NCBI RefSeq assembly: GCF_040802235.1
Contig: NC_133158.1
Location: 166,071,401-166,135,400, forward strand
Length of the DNA: 64,000 nucleotides
From: Manis javanica
Taxonomy: Eukaryota > Chordata > Mammalia > Pholidota > Manidae
Reading direction: 5' to 3'
Both the position numbers and the translations under genes were made by a program. Below are positions 13,120 to 24,240 of this stretch, piece by piece. The notes beneath the pieces were generated by a model. That model was not told where the DNA came from, did not search any database, and saw only the letters and a list, made by a program, of their open reading frames with translations. How positions within the stretch are numbered: position 1 is the first letter of the stretch; every line of letters starts with the position of its first letter.

Positions 13120-13290
13120 AGCCAAATCATCTATTAACTAGAAGACCCTGGGCAGGTCATTTAGCATATCAAGGGTGTAATTTTATCACCTTTTCAGTGG
13201 GACAATAACACCATCTTCCCTACTTACATCTGTAGTTGTGATGTGGATTAAATAAAGAGATGGGGAACTAAAATTAGCTTGCATGCCTTT
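13120..13290 (+). repeat. MIR SINE fossil
   Basis: 'agaccctgggcaggtcattt', 'ccttttcagtgggacaataa' and 'gatgtggattaaataaag' fit the MIR core, forward. Confidence 0.65.
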
Positions 13291-13319
13291 TATGTTCCTG
13301 GTCCTGTGCTGCTTGTTTT

Positions 13320-13560
13320 ATAGACTGCATCTGTCTTGATTTTCTTGGCTGCAAGGGACAGAGAAAAACAACCCATAGAGCCTTAAACAACAACAGATAC
13401 ACTGGATCTCATAACTGGAATATCCAGAGGGAGGCTCACGGTACCGTGGAACCCAGTCACTCTGTCTCACCTCTGCTCTCCTCCACATTGGCTCATTTTC
13501 CAAACATTACTTCCCCTGTGGCCACCAAGATGCTTCCAGCAGCAGCTGACTTCATTCAAG
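13320..13560 (+). repeat. Old interspersed repeat, same family as 51605-51860
   Basis: 'ttggctgcaagggacagaga', 'gccttaaacaacaacagata', 'ggatctcataactggaat' and 'ccaccaagatgcttccagca' match a widespread mammalian repeat I recognise but do not name with confidence. A second, more diverged copy lies at 51605-51860. Confidence 0.5.
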
Positions 13561-14904
13561 TTTATTAGAAAGGAATAATTATCCTTTCTTAGGATTCCCA
13601 GCAAAAACCTCAGTGTGTTTTATTGACACTGTTTGGGTCATGTGCTCAACCCCAAACCCCACTGTGACCGAAAGCAAATCCTATTCTTTCCTATCGGCTT
13701 GGCTAAGTCACATGCCCATGCTGAGCCAAGGGTACAATCGACCCCATCATCATTTTATAAACTGAGAGAAAGAGTTGGTTCCCCTCCAAGGGAATTGTTC
13801 TAGAGTTACCAGGAGGGACAGTGGAGGCTGAGTGACCAAACCACAGATGTCAATGACCATAAGTGACCCTCAATACCTTAGGCCACCCAAGGGTGGTGGT
13901 GGTACTGGAAGGAAGATGGGAGAGACAAACAGGGATGGTCCTAAGAACGTACCTCCTAGAATTCCTCTGGCTTCTCCCCCCAGCTATGTGAGAACTCCAG
14001 CCCTCAGCTTCCTCCCAGGTTATTCTGGGAGTCCGTAGAGCAGTCAGTGAGGAATCTCATGTGTCCCTGTGAAACAGCTCTTGTGGGTAGTGCTCAGGAC
14101 CTGTAATGTCTCCCCCTTGGCCGTGGCTTCCTGTGATGTTGCCACGGCTGCTGAGGCCGAGGTACCTGAGCACAGTGCTGCTGCAGCCTCCATACCATAG
14201 AGACACTGGAGACGCTGCTCATGTTGCTGAAAGGACCAAACTCTTTAAAAAATGGTGTCTCTTTCCACTTCTCCAACAGGGACTCTGCATGACGACAGTA
14301 CCCTTCACTCCCATTTCTGCCATCCAGTCCCTTTTACCTGACAAGAGGGGGTCAGGTGGTAAGCACCCAGCTGACAGGGAAGCCTGGGACTGGGGCTGAG
14401 GTGCAACAATTTGCGGTTGTAAAGCCAAGGGTGTGGAGCCATGGAGCCAGAGGAAATTGCTGCATGCAGAGCCCTGTTCGAGCCCCAGTTCAGAGCCCAG
14501 GTGCATGGAGAAGGGGGAGCAGATAGTTGAGGAGCACCAAGGGGGAGGGATGGACTGGAGCTTGAGTTGATTGCCTGAGTATCCCTCAGCTGCTCTCTGA
14601 GAACTGCTGGTCTGGGCAGCCATGGTATTCTAGAGTGGCTATGCGTATTTGGCCACAGAGATTTTTAGTCAAACAGCCCTGTGTGTTATTATTTACTCTT
14701 TCTTGCTGTCCTCTCACACTGAGTCCCTGGGAGCTAGCCATCAGTCTACATGGTAGACTACTGGGAACCATGCTGTTCCTTCAGGGATAGCTTATTATTG
14801 CTCTTGGGCCAGGCCCAGTGTTCCAACTCTTTCTCCCTGAGAGGCGTCTCTCTCCTTCATTCAGATCCCTGCTGATCCTCCAGGCAGTCCCCAAACACTG
14901 CAGA
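13561..14904. other. Unassigned intergenic DNA
   Basis: No gene recognised. Around 14110-14230 there is a CTG/GCTGCT-rich patch with open frames on both strands; no domain is recognisable. Confidence 0.45.
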
Positions 14905-14908
14905 GTGG

Positions 14909-15108
14909 GCATTATAATAATAATAATAACAACATCTAATACTAACTGAGAGCAGGCAGAGTTTTTAGGGCTTAACATATGCTATCACATTTGCTATTTA
15001 CAGCAGTCCTATGAGTTAGGAACCATTACTATCCATAGTTTGTAGGACGAGGTCACTGGGGCAAAGAAAGGTTTGGTAAGTGTGACTCTATCTTGAATCC
15101 AGATACTT
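14909..15108 (-). repeat. (ATA)n microsatellite plus MIR fossil
   Basis: ATAATAATAATAATAA at about 14911-14928 is followed by reversed MIR ('gcttaacatatgctatcaca', 'cctatgagttaggaaccatt'). Confidence 0.65.
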
Positions 15109-15124
15109 GTCAATGATTGTCTAT

Positions 15125-15195
15125 CACAGTCATTGACATGGTTCCAGTGCCTAGCACAGGGCCTGACTTATTCAATAAATACTTTTTATTTACGG
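15125..15195 (+). repeat. Short L2 3'-end fragment
   Basis: 'cagtgcctagcacagggcct' followed by 'attcaataaatacttttt' is the L2 terminal block. Confidence 0.55.
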
Positions 15196-16289
15196 TGGTG
15201 GCTGCTCTGGTGGGCCTCTTTGATTGCTCATTTAGAACCATGGTATCCATTTCCCCAGCTGCTGGGGTGTCAGCTGCTAAGGGTTCTCAATTGGCATCTG
15301 TTTAGGAATTTCCCACAGGACGAGCTGTACAACTCTGCCACAAGGACTGCACCCAGCAGCTGGTCTGTGCAGGAGTTAGAAGATCAGCCCCATCTTGAGA
15401 CTATTCTGAAGGACCCACTGGGTTGCAGTTCCCACTGAGGATGGAATCATCTAGGCCTCTGTTGCATCTGCGCAATTCCTCCTTCTGCCCAGTCTGGCTT
15501 TGCTCACTATACCCCTCAGTGAATCACCTGCCTGCACATCTCCACCTCGGAGTTTGTCTCCAGGGAACCAGTCCCGAGGCAGGTGGACGGTGCCCTGTGA
15601 CTCTCACCTCAGCAATCTTGTCTGTAGATTGGCTCTTTTTCTGGAGCTTGTTTGAGGTGATGGCAGCTGGCTGTCCCACCATGTCCTGTTGCTGCTGCAG
15701 AAGCCTTTGCTATCCCCACTGAAACCTTGACATCTCAGGCAGATGCCACTTCTCACTGGAGCTGCTCTCACTAAAGCTGGAATTCTTTGTTCAGCCCTGG
15801 GTGAGATGTTCTCATCCCAGTGCAGATCCCTGCTGCTCAAGACACAAAGAAGGATGCTTCCTCCATTCAAGATTCTCTCAGAAGCTCCCCTGAGCTGTAG
15901 AGCCCTTCCTGTGTATTGGCCACCTTGGCATCCATCTCAGGTCGTGCCAGCTGCCAACACTTTAAGGACCAGCACCAATGGCATCTGAGCCACTAGTTCA
16001 GTCTCCTTCCTGCAAAAGGGAACTCCCTTGGAGCTCTCTCGCTCTTCCTTCTCATCTGCCTGTTGTCAGAGCCACATTATGCACTTCTGAACTACAGAGT
16101 GGGTCTACTTCCTCCCCTGGGCTCCTCTGTAAGTTTGCCTGACTCTCCACTCTCCTTTCTTCTCCACAGGAACCATCAAGCTCTTTGAATATTAAATATA
16201 TTAGAACAGAGAAGGAAGATGAGGGTGGGAGGGGCAACATCTGCTTACAGAGACACCATTCAGATGTTATATACAGCAGAGGAATTAGG
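15196..16289. other. Unassigned intergenic DNA, probably degraded repeat
   Basis: No gene seen. The stretch around 15520-15590 ('gtttgtctccagggaaccag') resembles the end of an old LTR-type repeat, but I cannot name it. Confidence 0.4.
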
Positions 16290-16435
16290 AAGTCAGATAA
16301 ATCTGGCTTCTTTACTTCCCTGTCTGTAAAATGGGGATAATTCTCTGAGTTATTAAGATAAATAAGGTGATGCATTTAAAGCACTTAGCACTGTGCCTGG
16401 CATGGAACGAGTGCTCAAGACATGGTATTGTGCCA
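16290..16435 (+). repeat. MIR SINE fossil
   Basis: 'ctgtctgtaaaatggggata' and 'agcacttagcactgtgcctg' are diagnostic MIR blocks, forward. Confidence 0.85.
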
Positions 16436-17044
16436 GTTGCTAGGTTTTGTCTCTCAGTTCCAAACCCATCCTTCTGTCCTCTGCTTTGTGGTGCTGGGTC
16501 TGTGTGGGACTCTGAAGCCCACATTTCTGCTTTATCAGCTATTCCCTGTTGGGCTCTTCCAATGGGGAAACCAAGTAGAGACTACAGGCTGGACAAGGGG
16601 CAAGGAACTTGTTTCTTCCCTACGGGCCTGCATCTACTTCCTCTTCCATGAGCATCATGCCAGCAATGCTTGTTCTTCCCAGTAGAGGCAGTTCCTTCCT
16701 GGAGTGGCATCTGAACTGGTTCTCAGTTTCCCCCTCCCTAGCAGGCACAGCCTCACTGCACCCCTCATCAGTGCCAGCACCAGCCTGCTGGCACCCCATC
16801 CTCAGGGGTCTTGGGTCTCTCCTGTAATGCCTCTCTCTCTTCCCCATCTCTAGGGCGGGTAGCTGTTTCCTGTAGTTGCTACTTCTGTTATTTCTTAGGG
16901 TCTCCTTTTTACCCTTTTGGTCATCTGGTTAACAATTTTATACCTAGTTAATAGGTATAAAACTATTCATTTTTCATATTAAATTCTTACTGTTCAAATT
17001 ACTGGTATGGTTTCTGTCTTCTGACTGGACTCTGATGGATGCAG
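16436..17044. other. Unassigned intergenic DNA
   Basis: No gene or repeat confidently seen. Overlapping frames on both strands at 16310-16850 look like chance. Confidence 0.45.
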
Positions 17045-17178
17045 CCATTTTTCCATTTTATGAATAAGAAAACAGATTTTACCTTGGCTAAGGAATTCCC
17101 CAAGGTCACAGAGTGATTCTCTGGGATTTGAATCCAGGTCTACCTGATGCCAGAACTATACTGACATACTGTGTACTG
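17045..17178 (-). repeat. MIR SINE fossil
   Basis: 'ttccattttatgaataagaa', 'ccccaaggtcacagagtgat' and 'tttgaatccaggtctacctg' are reversed MIR, B-box remnant included. Confidence 0.85.
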
Positions 17179-18764
17179 TCTGACACAGCTGAGATGAACC
17201 ATGTGGCTCCCACTCCAGGTCACTGTCACATTTTGTCCCTGCCTCGGCCTCACCCAGCTGCATGATGAGATGGACTCCACCCACTACTCTGGGGCCTGGA
17301 CTGAAGGATAAAGTGCAGCTGCTGCAGGGCTGAAAATGTAACACTGAGTGGCTCCAAAAGGGAGGTCCCTCTCCAAGATCCTCTATTTAAGAAAAGTGTC
17401 TTAACCAACTTCTACAATTTTCATTAAGTAAAAAGGAATAAATAATAAGTCAGTTATTAAACTTTTAAGTGCTAGTGAATCTCAAAAGACTTGTTATGGG
17501 TTATAAAATTATCTTGACCGAAACTGATTCTCTGGGCCTGGCCCAGAATTCTGTGGAGAGAAGAATATTTCAAAATACATTTATGTATTTATTTATTTAT
17601 CTATTTAAATACATCTATTTAAATTTCACTTTTATTTTAAAAAGCATTTCACGAAGCACTTTTTGATGGAAGACAGGTGGTCAGAGAAGAGGAAGGGAGT
17701 TAGGCCAAAAGAGAGATCTTTCACATCTAACAAGGATGGACTACACTTGAAAGATGAAAACCAGCATTCTAATGGATTGTGTGGTGAAGAGGCACCGTAA
17801 CATTATTGGGAATCTGGCCGAAGTAGGGACTATTACTGAATACTTCTGACTTTGTTGAAAATATTCCTGGAACTCAATGTCTTTATGATGCCATAGAGAT
17901 AGAATTTTTTCCTAATATGAAGAATGACAGAGTCCATCAGTGGAAATTGAGCTATATTTTTATTTTATTATAATGAATATCTAATTAGAAATGGTATGAC
18001 AAGGGAAAACAAATGAGTTGTTAAATAATCTTTGTCAAGAAACAATGAGTAATATTATTAGATGAATGGAAAAAGGCCCATTGCAATGTGTTTGTGAAAA
18101 CGGCACAGAAAATACAGTCCAACTTCTGGATCATTACCTAGGAATGAGGGCAGGGTTCTCATTCCAAGCAGTGATAAGTTGTTATGCTTGACGTTTCTCT
18201 TCTAGAAAAACAAAATCATGTAAGCCAAGAGTCATTTTTACAAGTTTAAAGAAAGAAGGCCACCTAATTTTGTGTCACCATGAAATAATGATCTCAGGAA
18301 ATTCACTGACAAATATGATTTCTGTAAGAAATTTGTTCTTAAAATCATGTTAGGGTGTTGAACATTCAGAATTTATTAAATAGTAAGTGTTGCCAAATAA
18401 AAGCCAAAGAAAAGTGAATATTTTCTTATCTAGCTGCTTCTCTTCTTTCCAGTAGTCCAAGACTTTGCTCTTTCACTACTGTATTCTACCTGGGATATTT
18501 CTTGGAGGTTGAGATGCTTGGAGTTTATGCTGCTTACTCATTACTAAATTTTATAGAAGGCAAAATGACAGAATCTACTGACTTTCCTAGTGGTCTGAGA
18601 GGGCTTCCTAAAGTAGCATATTTTATAATCTTTTGTATGACCCTTACTGAGAACATTGTTAGAATATTTCCTAAAATCACCCTTCTTCATTCTTCAAGTC
18701 GGCAATGAAAGCAGAGAGAAATCAACGTCATTCTGTGTCCTGTATAAGTTCACAAGCTCCAAGG
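17179..18764. other. Unassigned intergenic DNA
   Basis: No gene seen. (TTTA)n-like low complexity lies at 17577-17640; the rest is AT-rich with no recognisable family. Confidence 0.45.
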
Positions 18765-18862
18765 GCCAAACGATTTGAATTTAAAGTCTTGGTTCAGCTA
18801 TTCACTGGCTGTGTGACTTTGGACATGTTACTTAACCTCTCTGAGCCTTAATTTCATCACTG
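18765..18862 (+). repeat. MIR SINE fossil
   Basis: 'cactggctgtgtgactttgg' and 'cttaacctctctgagcctta' are the MIR core, forward. Confidence 0.85.
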
Positions 18863-18869
18863 TCTTTTC

Positions 18870-20148
18870 CTGGCTTCCATAACTCAGCATTTCCTTGGAT
18901 TTTACCCAGCATCTCAGGCTGCTCTTTCTCATCACAGCAGGCTCATCTCCCTCTGCCCATCCTTAATTCTCAGTCTGCTTTGGGTATCTGACCACATGCC
19001 TCCCCCCTCCTCCTCCATCTCTCCCCAAGGGCTCTTACCACGTCTCTCAGTCCCACATTATTTGCCACTTCCGTGCTGAAGATCCCCAGATCCCCATGTG
19101 CAGCCCAACCCTCTCTGCTATGCTTCTGAACTAAGTTTCTGCTCATTTTACAGACAACTCCACTTAGATGTCCCTCAGGCACCTTAATCCCACTGTGTCC
19201 AACTGAACTCATTAGCTTCCCCCATCTTGGGGTCTCTGCCTTAATAAATGTGCACACACATTCCCTAAGCCAGACATCTGCTGTCATCAGACTTTCCTTT
19301 CCTTCGTTTCCCACATCCAGCCGCCACAGCTGCTTCAGTGCTTCTGCTTGTGCCTGCTCCTTCAACCATCTGCCTCTCTTCATCCCATTGTTACTGTCTT
19401 CTATTCTCTGCTAATCCCAAGTGGTCTTCAGTACAGCCTTTTCCTTCCATCCATTCTTCACCTTGCAGTCAGATTGTTTTTGTTTTGAAATGCAAATATT
19501 GTCCTTACTTAGAACCCTCAGTGATCCCAATTACTCTTAGGGATGAGCTACAGACTCATCACAGTTTACAGGCCCTACAGGATCTGCAGATTTAATCCTG
19601 AAATAGCAAGTAAGTGGGTTTTATCCCAAGATTGTTTAATGGCTCCCCATTGCCCTCAGGATCCAGGCCAAATGTAGGCATCCATAATACCCTTCATTCC
19701 CTGGCTCCTGCCTGTCTTTCCAGTTCATCCCTGGACTCTCAGCCACATGCACTCTGGCCTCCAGTCTTCCTGAGCCTCTTGCAGGGCCTGGGATGTGGCG
19801 CCGTCTTCTCTGTGCCCAGCCTGTACACCTGCTGCTTCCTCTGCATGTAACAGGTGTCTTCCCTTCTGCACCTGGAATGATCTGTTTATTTTTAGTGAGT
19901 TTTCTTGGTCTCTCTTCTTCCAGGGAGCCTTCCCAGATTTTCAAGTCCAGGTTAGCGGCCCCTGCTGTGTGCTCCAATAGTCTTTTTTGTTTCTCATAGT
20001 CAAATCAGTTGTCAGGTTTCCCCTTTGGACTGTAAGCTCTATGTGGAAAGGATGGTACCTCTCTTATTCATTGCCATATTCCCAGCAGCATCCACCAGTG
20101 TGTGGCACATAGTAGGTACTCAACAAATATGTGTTAGGTAAATGAATT
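18870..20148 (+). repeat. Long L2 LINE fossil (about 1.2 kb, ORF2 3' part plus 3' UTR)
   Basis: Successive L2 blocks are collinear: 'ctccacttagatgtccctca', 'aatggctccccattgccctc', 'agccacatgcactctggcct', 'ccagggagccttcccag', 'ggactgtaagctctatgtgg' and 'tggcacatagtaggtactca'. The reading frame is broken. It is the longest ancient LINE piece in the window. Confidence 0.85.
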
Positions 20149-20545
20149 CAGCAGACGTTATTACTGCAAGAATAAAAATATTTAGAAACAGCTGTTTTTA
20201 AATATTATAGCTAATCATTCAATCACTATTTACTAAGGACTGGGTTAAGAAACTCATTATTAAAAAAGCTATAGAAATATGGAAACATGTTTATAATGCA
20301 GTCTAATGTAAAATAAGTAAGCAAAACCAGAATACAAAACTTCACATACACTATGATTACAACTCTATAAAACATGTAGGAGGCGGCCTGGTGTAGTGGT
20401 TTTTAAGGTTTCCTATTTTTAGTTAAAGGCTTTTTGTTCAAATGAAATCTTAGAAACCCCAAATATGAAACAAAAAAGCTGAGATTTCCTTCTGGATAAA
20501 GGGGAGGGGGTCAAAGCCTGCCCACACTTCTCTTCCTGTTTTCTC
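20149..20545. other. Unassigned DNA with a MIR head stub
   Basis: 'gcggcctggtgtagtggttt' near 20384-20404 resembles the first bases of MIR (its tRNA-derived head). Otherwise no feature. Confidence 0.35.
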
Positions 20546-20595
20546 CTCCCACCCCCCCCACCACCGCCCCCCCCCCCCCCACACACACACACACA
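20546..20595. repeat. Poly(C)/(AC)n simple repeat
   Basis: C-rich runs culminate in 14 consecutive C (20567-20580), directly followed by (AC)7 at 20581-20594. The minus strand is G-rich with several G-runs. Confidence 0.95.
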
Positions 20596-21511
20596 GAGGC
20601 CGGAAGGCAGACGCTGTGGCATGTCCAGAGAGGATGATTTGAAAATCCCCAGAATAGACTCTGGTTAAACCCTGCCATTTAATAACATGCACTTTTCTTT
20701 GATCCCTTCCAAAATGCCACTAAAATGGCAACAAATAAGCCCCAAAGGCCCAAGTCCACAAGGACAGAGAGGATGGATGAAGAGTCAATGTCAGCTCTTA
20801 CAGGAACATAGGCAGGGGCTAGAGGAGTGGAGGCCAACCCAGCAGAGCTGAGAAAACAGAAACCTGAGGGTCTGCAGATGAGGGACAGTCAAGAAGGAAG
20901 CCAGTTCATGGCGCAGCAGCCCACCCCAGAAAGGCCTGGAATTGGAGGCACAGATTCTTCTGGAAGAGAGGGTAAGAGGCAGGGTTGCAAAGAGGAGGTT
21001 TACGGGAAATCTTTTGAAGGAACAGTCAGACCCCTGGGTTCCTTCTCTTTCTTTCAGCAGCCAAATGACTACCCTTCTTCTGCCCCAGCAAAAGCCAGGT
21101 TTGTGCTCTGGGGAAAGTCAGCCAGAAGAGGCCCCAGAGTCAAGGACACAGGCCAGGTGAGGGGGGGGCAGAGCCACTTTACCGAGAGAGCAGAATTAAC
21201 CGATTGGCCGAGGGTTGGACATGTGACCCAAACTGGGCCAACTGGTTCCATCTTTGGCATTTTTATACTCTGAGGCTGGGAGAGAAAAGCAGAGTTGGAA
21301 GCCGTATTTCCTGTCCACAGAGAGAAAGCCTGTCAGAAATAGAAAAGAATTAAGTCAAACAGATGAAAGAGAGAGAGAGAGAGAGGGAGACTGTGTGTAG
21401 TGTCTGTGTGTGTGTCCTGGGCATGTAGTAACCCTTTCTCTACTCCTTGGGATGACTGGTGTTAACTGGTTCCTGTAACTTTCTTTCAATTCTGTTAACT
21501 ATCCAGTATCC
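20596..21511. other. Unassigned DNA with (GA)n and (GT)n microsatellites
   Basis: (GA)n at about 21368-21386 and GT-rich sequence to about 21414. The 148-codon open frame at 20827-21273 has no recognisable domain. The section at 21195-21250 resembles the end of a common old LTR-type repeat. Confidence 0.4.
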
Positions 21512-21887
21512 TGTATTTGTTACTAGGGCTGCCATAACAAAGTACTGCGGAGTGGGTGACTTAAACAACAGAAATTTACTTCCTCAGGCTTTAGGAGGCT
21601 AGAAGGCCAAGATCCGGGTGTCAGCAGAAATGTTTTCTTCTGCAGCTTCTCTCCTTGGCTTGCGCATGACTCTCTTCTCCCTGCGTCTTTACGTGGTCTT
21701 CCCTCTGAGTTTCTGTGTCCTAATCCCCTCTTCTCCTAAGACACCAGTCAGCGTGGACTAGGATTTACCTTAATGATCTCATTTTACTGTTATCTCTTTA
21801 AAGGCCCTATGACCAGATATAGTCACATTCTGGATATTAGGACTTCAATATATGAATTTTAGGAGGACCCAACTTAGCCCAATAAAG
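21512..21887. repeat. Old interspersed LTR-type repeat
   Basis: 'actagggctgccataacaaa', 'gtgacttaaacaacagaaat', 'cttaatgatctcattttact' and 'ttaggacttcaatatatgaa' are the successive blocks of a very common mammalian repeat whose consensus begins TG and ends CA. I do not name the family. Confidence 0.6.
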
Positions 21888-22104
21888 CTCATATGGGCAG
21901 CAAGTAAATAGCTTTTGAAATAACTTACGCTATATCTGACTTAGTTTCTGCTGCTTGCACCCAAAGAGCTCTCACTGACCATTCAGTCAGCTCTCGGGTA
22001 CTGCCTTGTGGACACCTTAGTCTTAACTGTTCTTTAAATTTGCACTGACCTTCACTTTTTCTTATGCTTACAGTCCTTAAAACAAGTAGATCATTGTTTG
22101 TACA

Positions 22105-22330
22105 ACCTATGGAGTCAGATGATCAGATTAGTAGAGCTCTGTTTATTAGCTGTCTGATCTTGGTGAAGTTCTCTGTGCCTCAGTTTCCTCACTTGTAAAA
22201 TGCAGATGAAGAGAACAGCAGGTTGTTGTGAAGATTCAGTGTGTTAATGAACAGAGAGCATTTAGAACAGAGATTGGTATATGGTGAGCATTAATGTAAA
22301 AGTGCTATTATTTATTTATTCAGTGGTCTG
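22105..22330 (+). repeat. MIR SINE, well preserved
   Basis: 'tctgtgcctcagtttcctca', 'cttgtaaaatgcagatgaag' and 'gttgttgtgaagattcagtg' are the forward MIR core in near-consensus form. Confidence 0.9.
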
Positions 22331-22992
22331 TACAGGAAATAACTGTGTCACATGCATGGTAGATGCTTAATAACTATAGATTCTACTTCATAAATGTATG
22401 TGCTATAATAAATGGTTCATAAAGGTACCTTCAAATCTTCATTAATCAGTATATTGTTATCTGCCAATAGATGGATGTCTTTATAACATTTTTCATTGTT
22501 TAGTCAATGGCCACTATAAATAGCTGTAACTCTGGACCACCTACCTTAAATACTTTCAGCAGTTTGATACAATAAACAAGTGTAGATCCACTTGCTTGGG
22601 CCTTAGAAGCTCTGTCATTTAGGAGGAGAGACTGGGGCAAAAGTCAGGGTCGCTGGCTTCGGGTCTTGGCTTTGACCCTGTACTATGAAACCAGACAAAA
22701 GTCTTGTGTTCTCAGGGCTCTGGTTTCTTCATTTACAGGCTGAGGCTGGACTATGAAACCTTTAGGTCTTGAACTCTAACGTTCTATACCACTTATCTTT
22801 GAAAGAACATCTTACATTAGCTGCATGGATCCTTTAAAAGTTACATTCTCCCTCATTTCCTACTTTGAATATACCCTTAGTAATTCTGACACATAGTTAG
22901 ATGTATTCTTGGGCATTGGTTACATGAATGAGGAATACATTATTGAAATTTGACAAAGATTAGTATCAGTTATAGTATCTTTTAATAAGTTC
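22331..22992. other. Unassigned intergenic DNA
   Basis: Nothing recognised. A small MIR/L2-like piece ('gcatggtagatgcttaataa') lies near 22350-22380. Confidence 0.4.
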
Positions 22993-23775
22993 AGTGTTTT
23001 CATTTTTTTTAATTTTTTTGTTTTGGTATCATTAATCTACAGTTACATGAAGAACATTATGTTTACTAGGCTCCCCCCTTCACCAATCCCCCCCCACATA
23101 CCCCTTCACAGTCACTGTCCATCAGCGTAGTAAGATGCTGTAAAATCACTACTTGTCTTCTCTGTGTTGCACAGCCCTCCCTGTGCCCCCCCACACTATA
23201 CATGCTAATTGTAATGCTCCCTTTCTTTTTCCCCACCCTTGTCCCTCCCTTCCCACCCATCCTCCCCAGTCCCTTTCCCTTTGTTTTTTAATTTTTTATT
23301 AAGGTATTATTGATATACACTCTTATGAAGGTTTCACATGAAAAAACAATGTGGTTACTACATTTACCTATATTATCAAGTCCCCACCCATACCCCAATG
23401 CAGTTACTGCCCATCAGTGTAGTAAGATGCCACAGATTCACTGTTTGCCTTCTCTGTGCTACACTGTTTTCCGCGTAACCCCCGGCACCATGTATACTAA
23501 GCGTAATAGCCCTCAATCCCTTTCTCCCTCCCTCCCCACCCACCCTCCCACACCCCTCCCCTTTGGTAACCACTAGTCCCTGTGGTTAGAGTCTGTGAGT
23601 CTGCTGCTATTTTGTTCCTTCAGTTTTGCTTCGTTGTTATACTCCACAAATAAGGGAAATCATTTGGCATTTGTCTTTCTCCATCTGGCTTATTTCACTG
23701 AGTGTAATATCCAGCTCCATCCATGTTGTTGCAGTGCAAATGGTAGGATTTGTTTCTTTCGAGTGTTTTATTTTC
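22993..23775 (-). mobile_element. L1 3' end (outer element of a nested pair)
   Basis: Starting at its oligo-T tail, 23298-23761 carries the L1 3' UTR and the beginning of ORF2 tail sequence on the minus strand ('ttattaaggtattattgata', 'ctcttatgaaggtttcacat'). Flanking near-repeats AGTGTTTTCATTTT (22993-23006) and AGTGTTTTATTTTC (23762-23775) look like its target-site duplication, with one indel. The inner L1 at 23019-23283 sits in its poly(A) tail. Confidence 0.75.
23019..23283 (-). mobile_element. Very short L1 3'-UTR insertion nested in another L1's poly(A) tail
   Basis: Only about 265 bp of 3' UTR, of the subfamily ending GGTATCATTAATCTAC on plus. It is bounded by TTTTTTAATTTTTT at 23005-23018 and 23284-23297. 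These fit a 14-bp target-site duplication but are low-complexity. Confidence 0.7.
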
Positions 23776-24104
23776 TAATGACTAGCCCACCCCCAAAAGA
23801 AACAAGTAAGATGGTTAAAAAGGAATATAAAAAGCCACTTTATTCTATTGAATTTTAATTCCCAGGCTGTTCTTAATTCTTCAGAACAGTGTTTTGAGTC
23901 GTGACTTTGTAGTCAACTGGTTAGTCAGTCTGGAGTTGTACAGTCTCTGGCATGGCTGGGAGGTAGGGCTGGTGGGGTTTGCAAGAGAAGCAAAATACAT
24001 GCTGCTTGCTTTTGATGTGGTTCCCATCTAGTGCTGGGTAGCCTCCCACCAAACACTCAGGAAGATGAACACATGCACACTCCAGTGTGTGCAAAGAGAC
24101 CCTT
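23776..24104. other. Unassigned intergenic DNA
   Basis: No feature recognised. Confidence 0.4.
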
Positions 24105-24240
24105 GTTTCATTCAGTGAAAATGTACTGCCTGTCTGCTTTGTTCCTGGGGTTCAATGCTGAACGAGACAAAGTTCTAGCCCTCATGGAGTTGACATTTTA
24201 GTTCAATGTACATCTCTGAATAAGAGAAGATGAAGGAAAA
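24105..24240 (-). repeat. L2 LINE 3'-end fragment
   Basis: 'ggggttcaatgctgaacgag' and 'ccctcatggagttgacattt' are reversed L2 3' UTR blocks. Confidence 0.6.

Noticed and set aside
20827..21273. 148-codon frame
   Set aside because: No homology recognised, no splice or poly(A) context, and it overlaps a region resembling an old repeat end.
23100..23570. C-rich tandem 'TCCCTCCCTCCCCACCC' stretches as a regulatory i-motif cluster
   Set aside because: They are the reversed G-rich 3' UTRs of L1 elements, repeated at each L1 copy.
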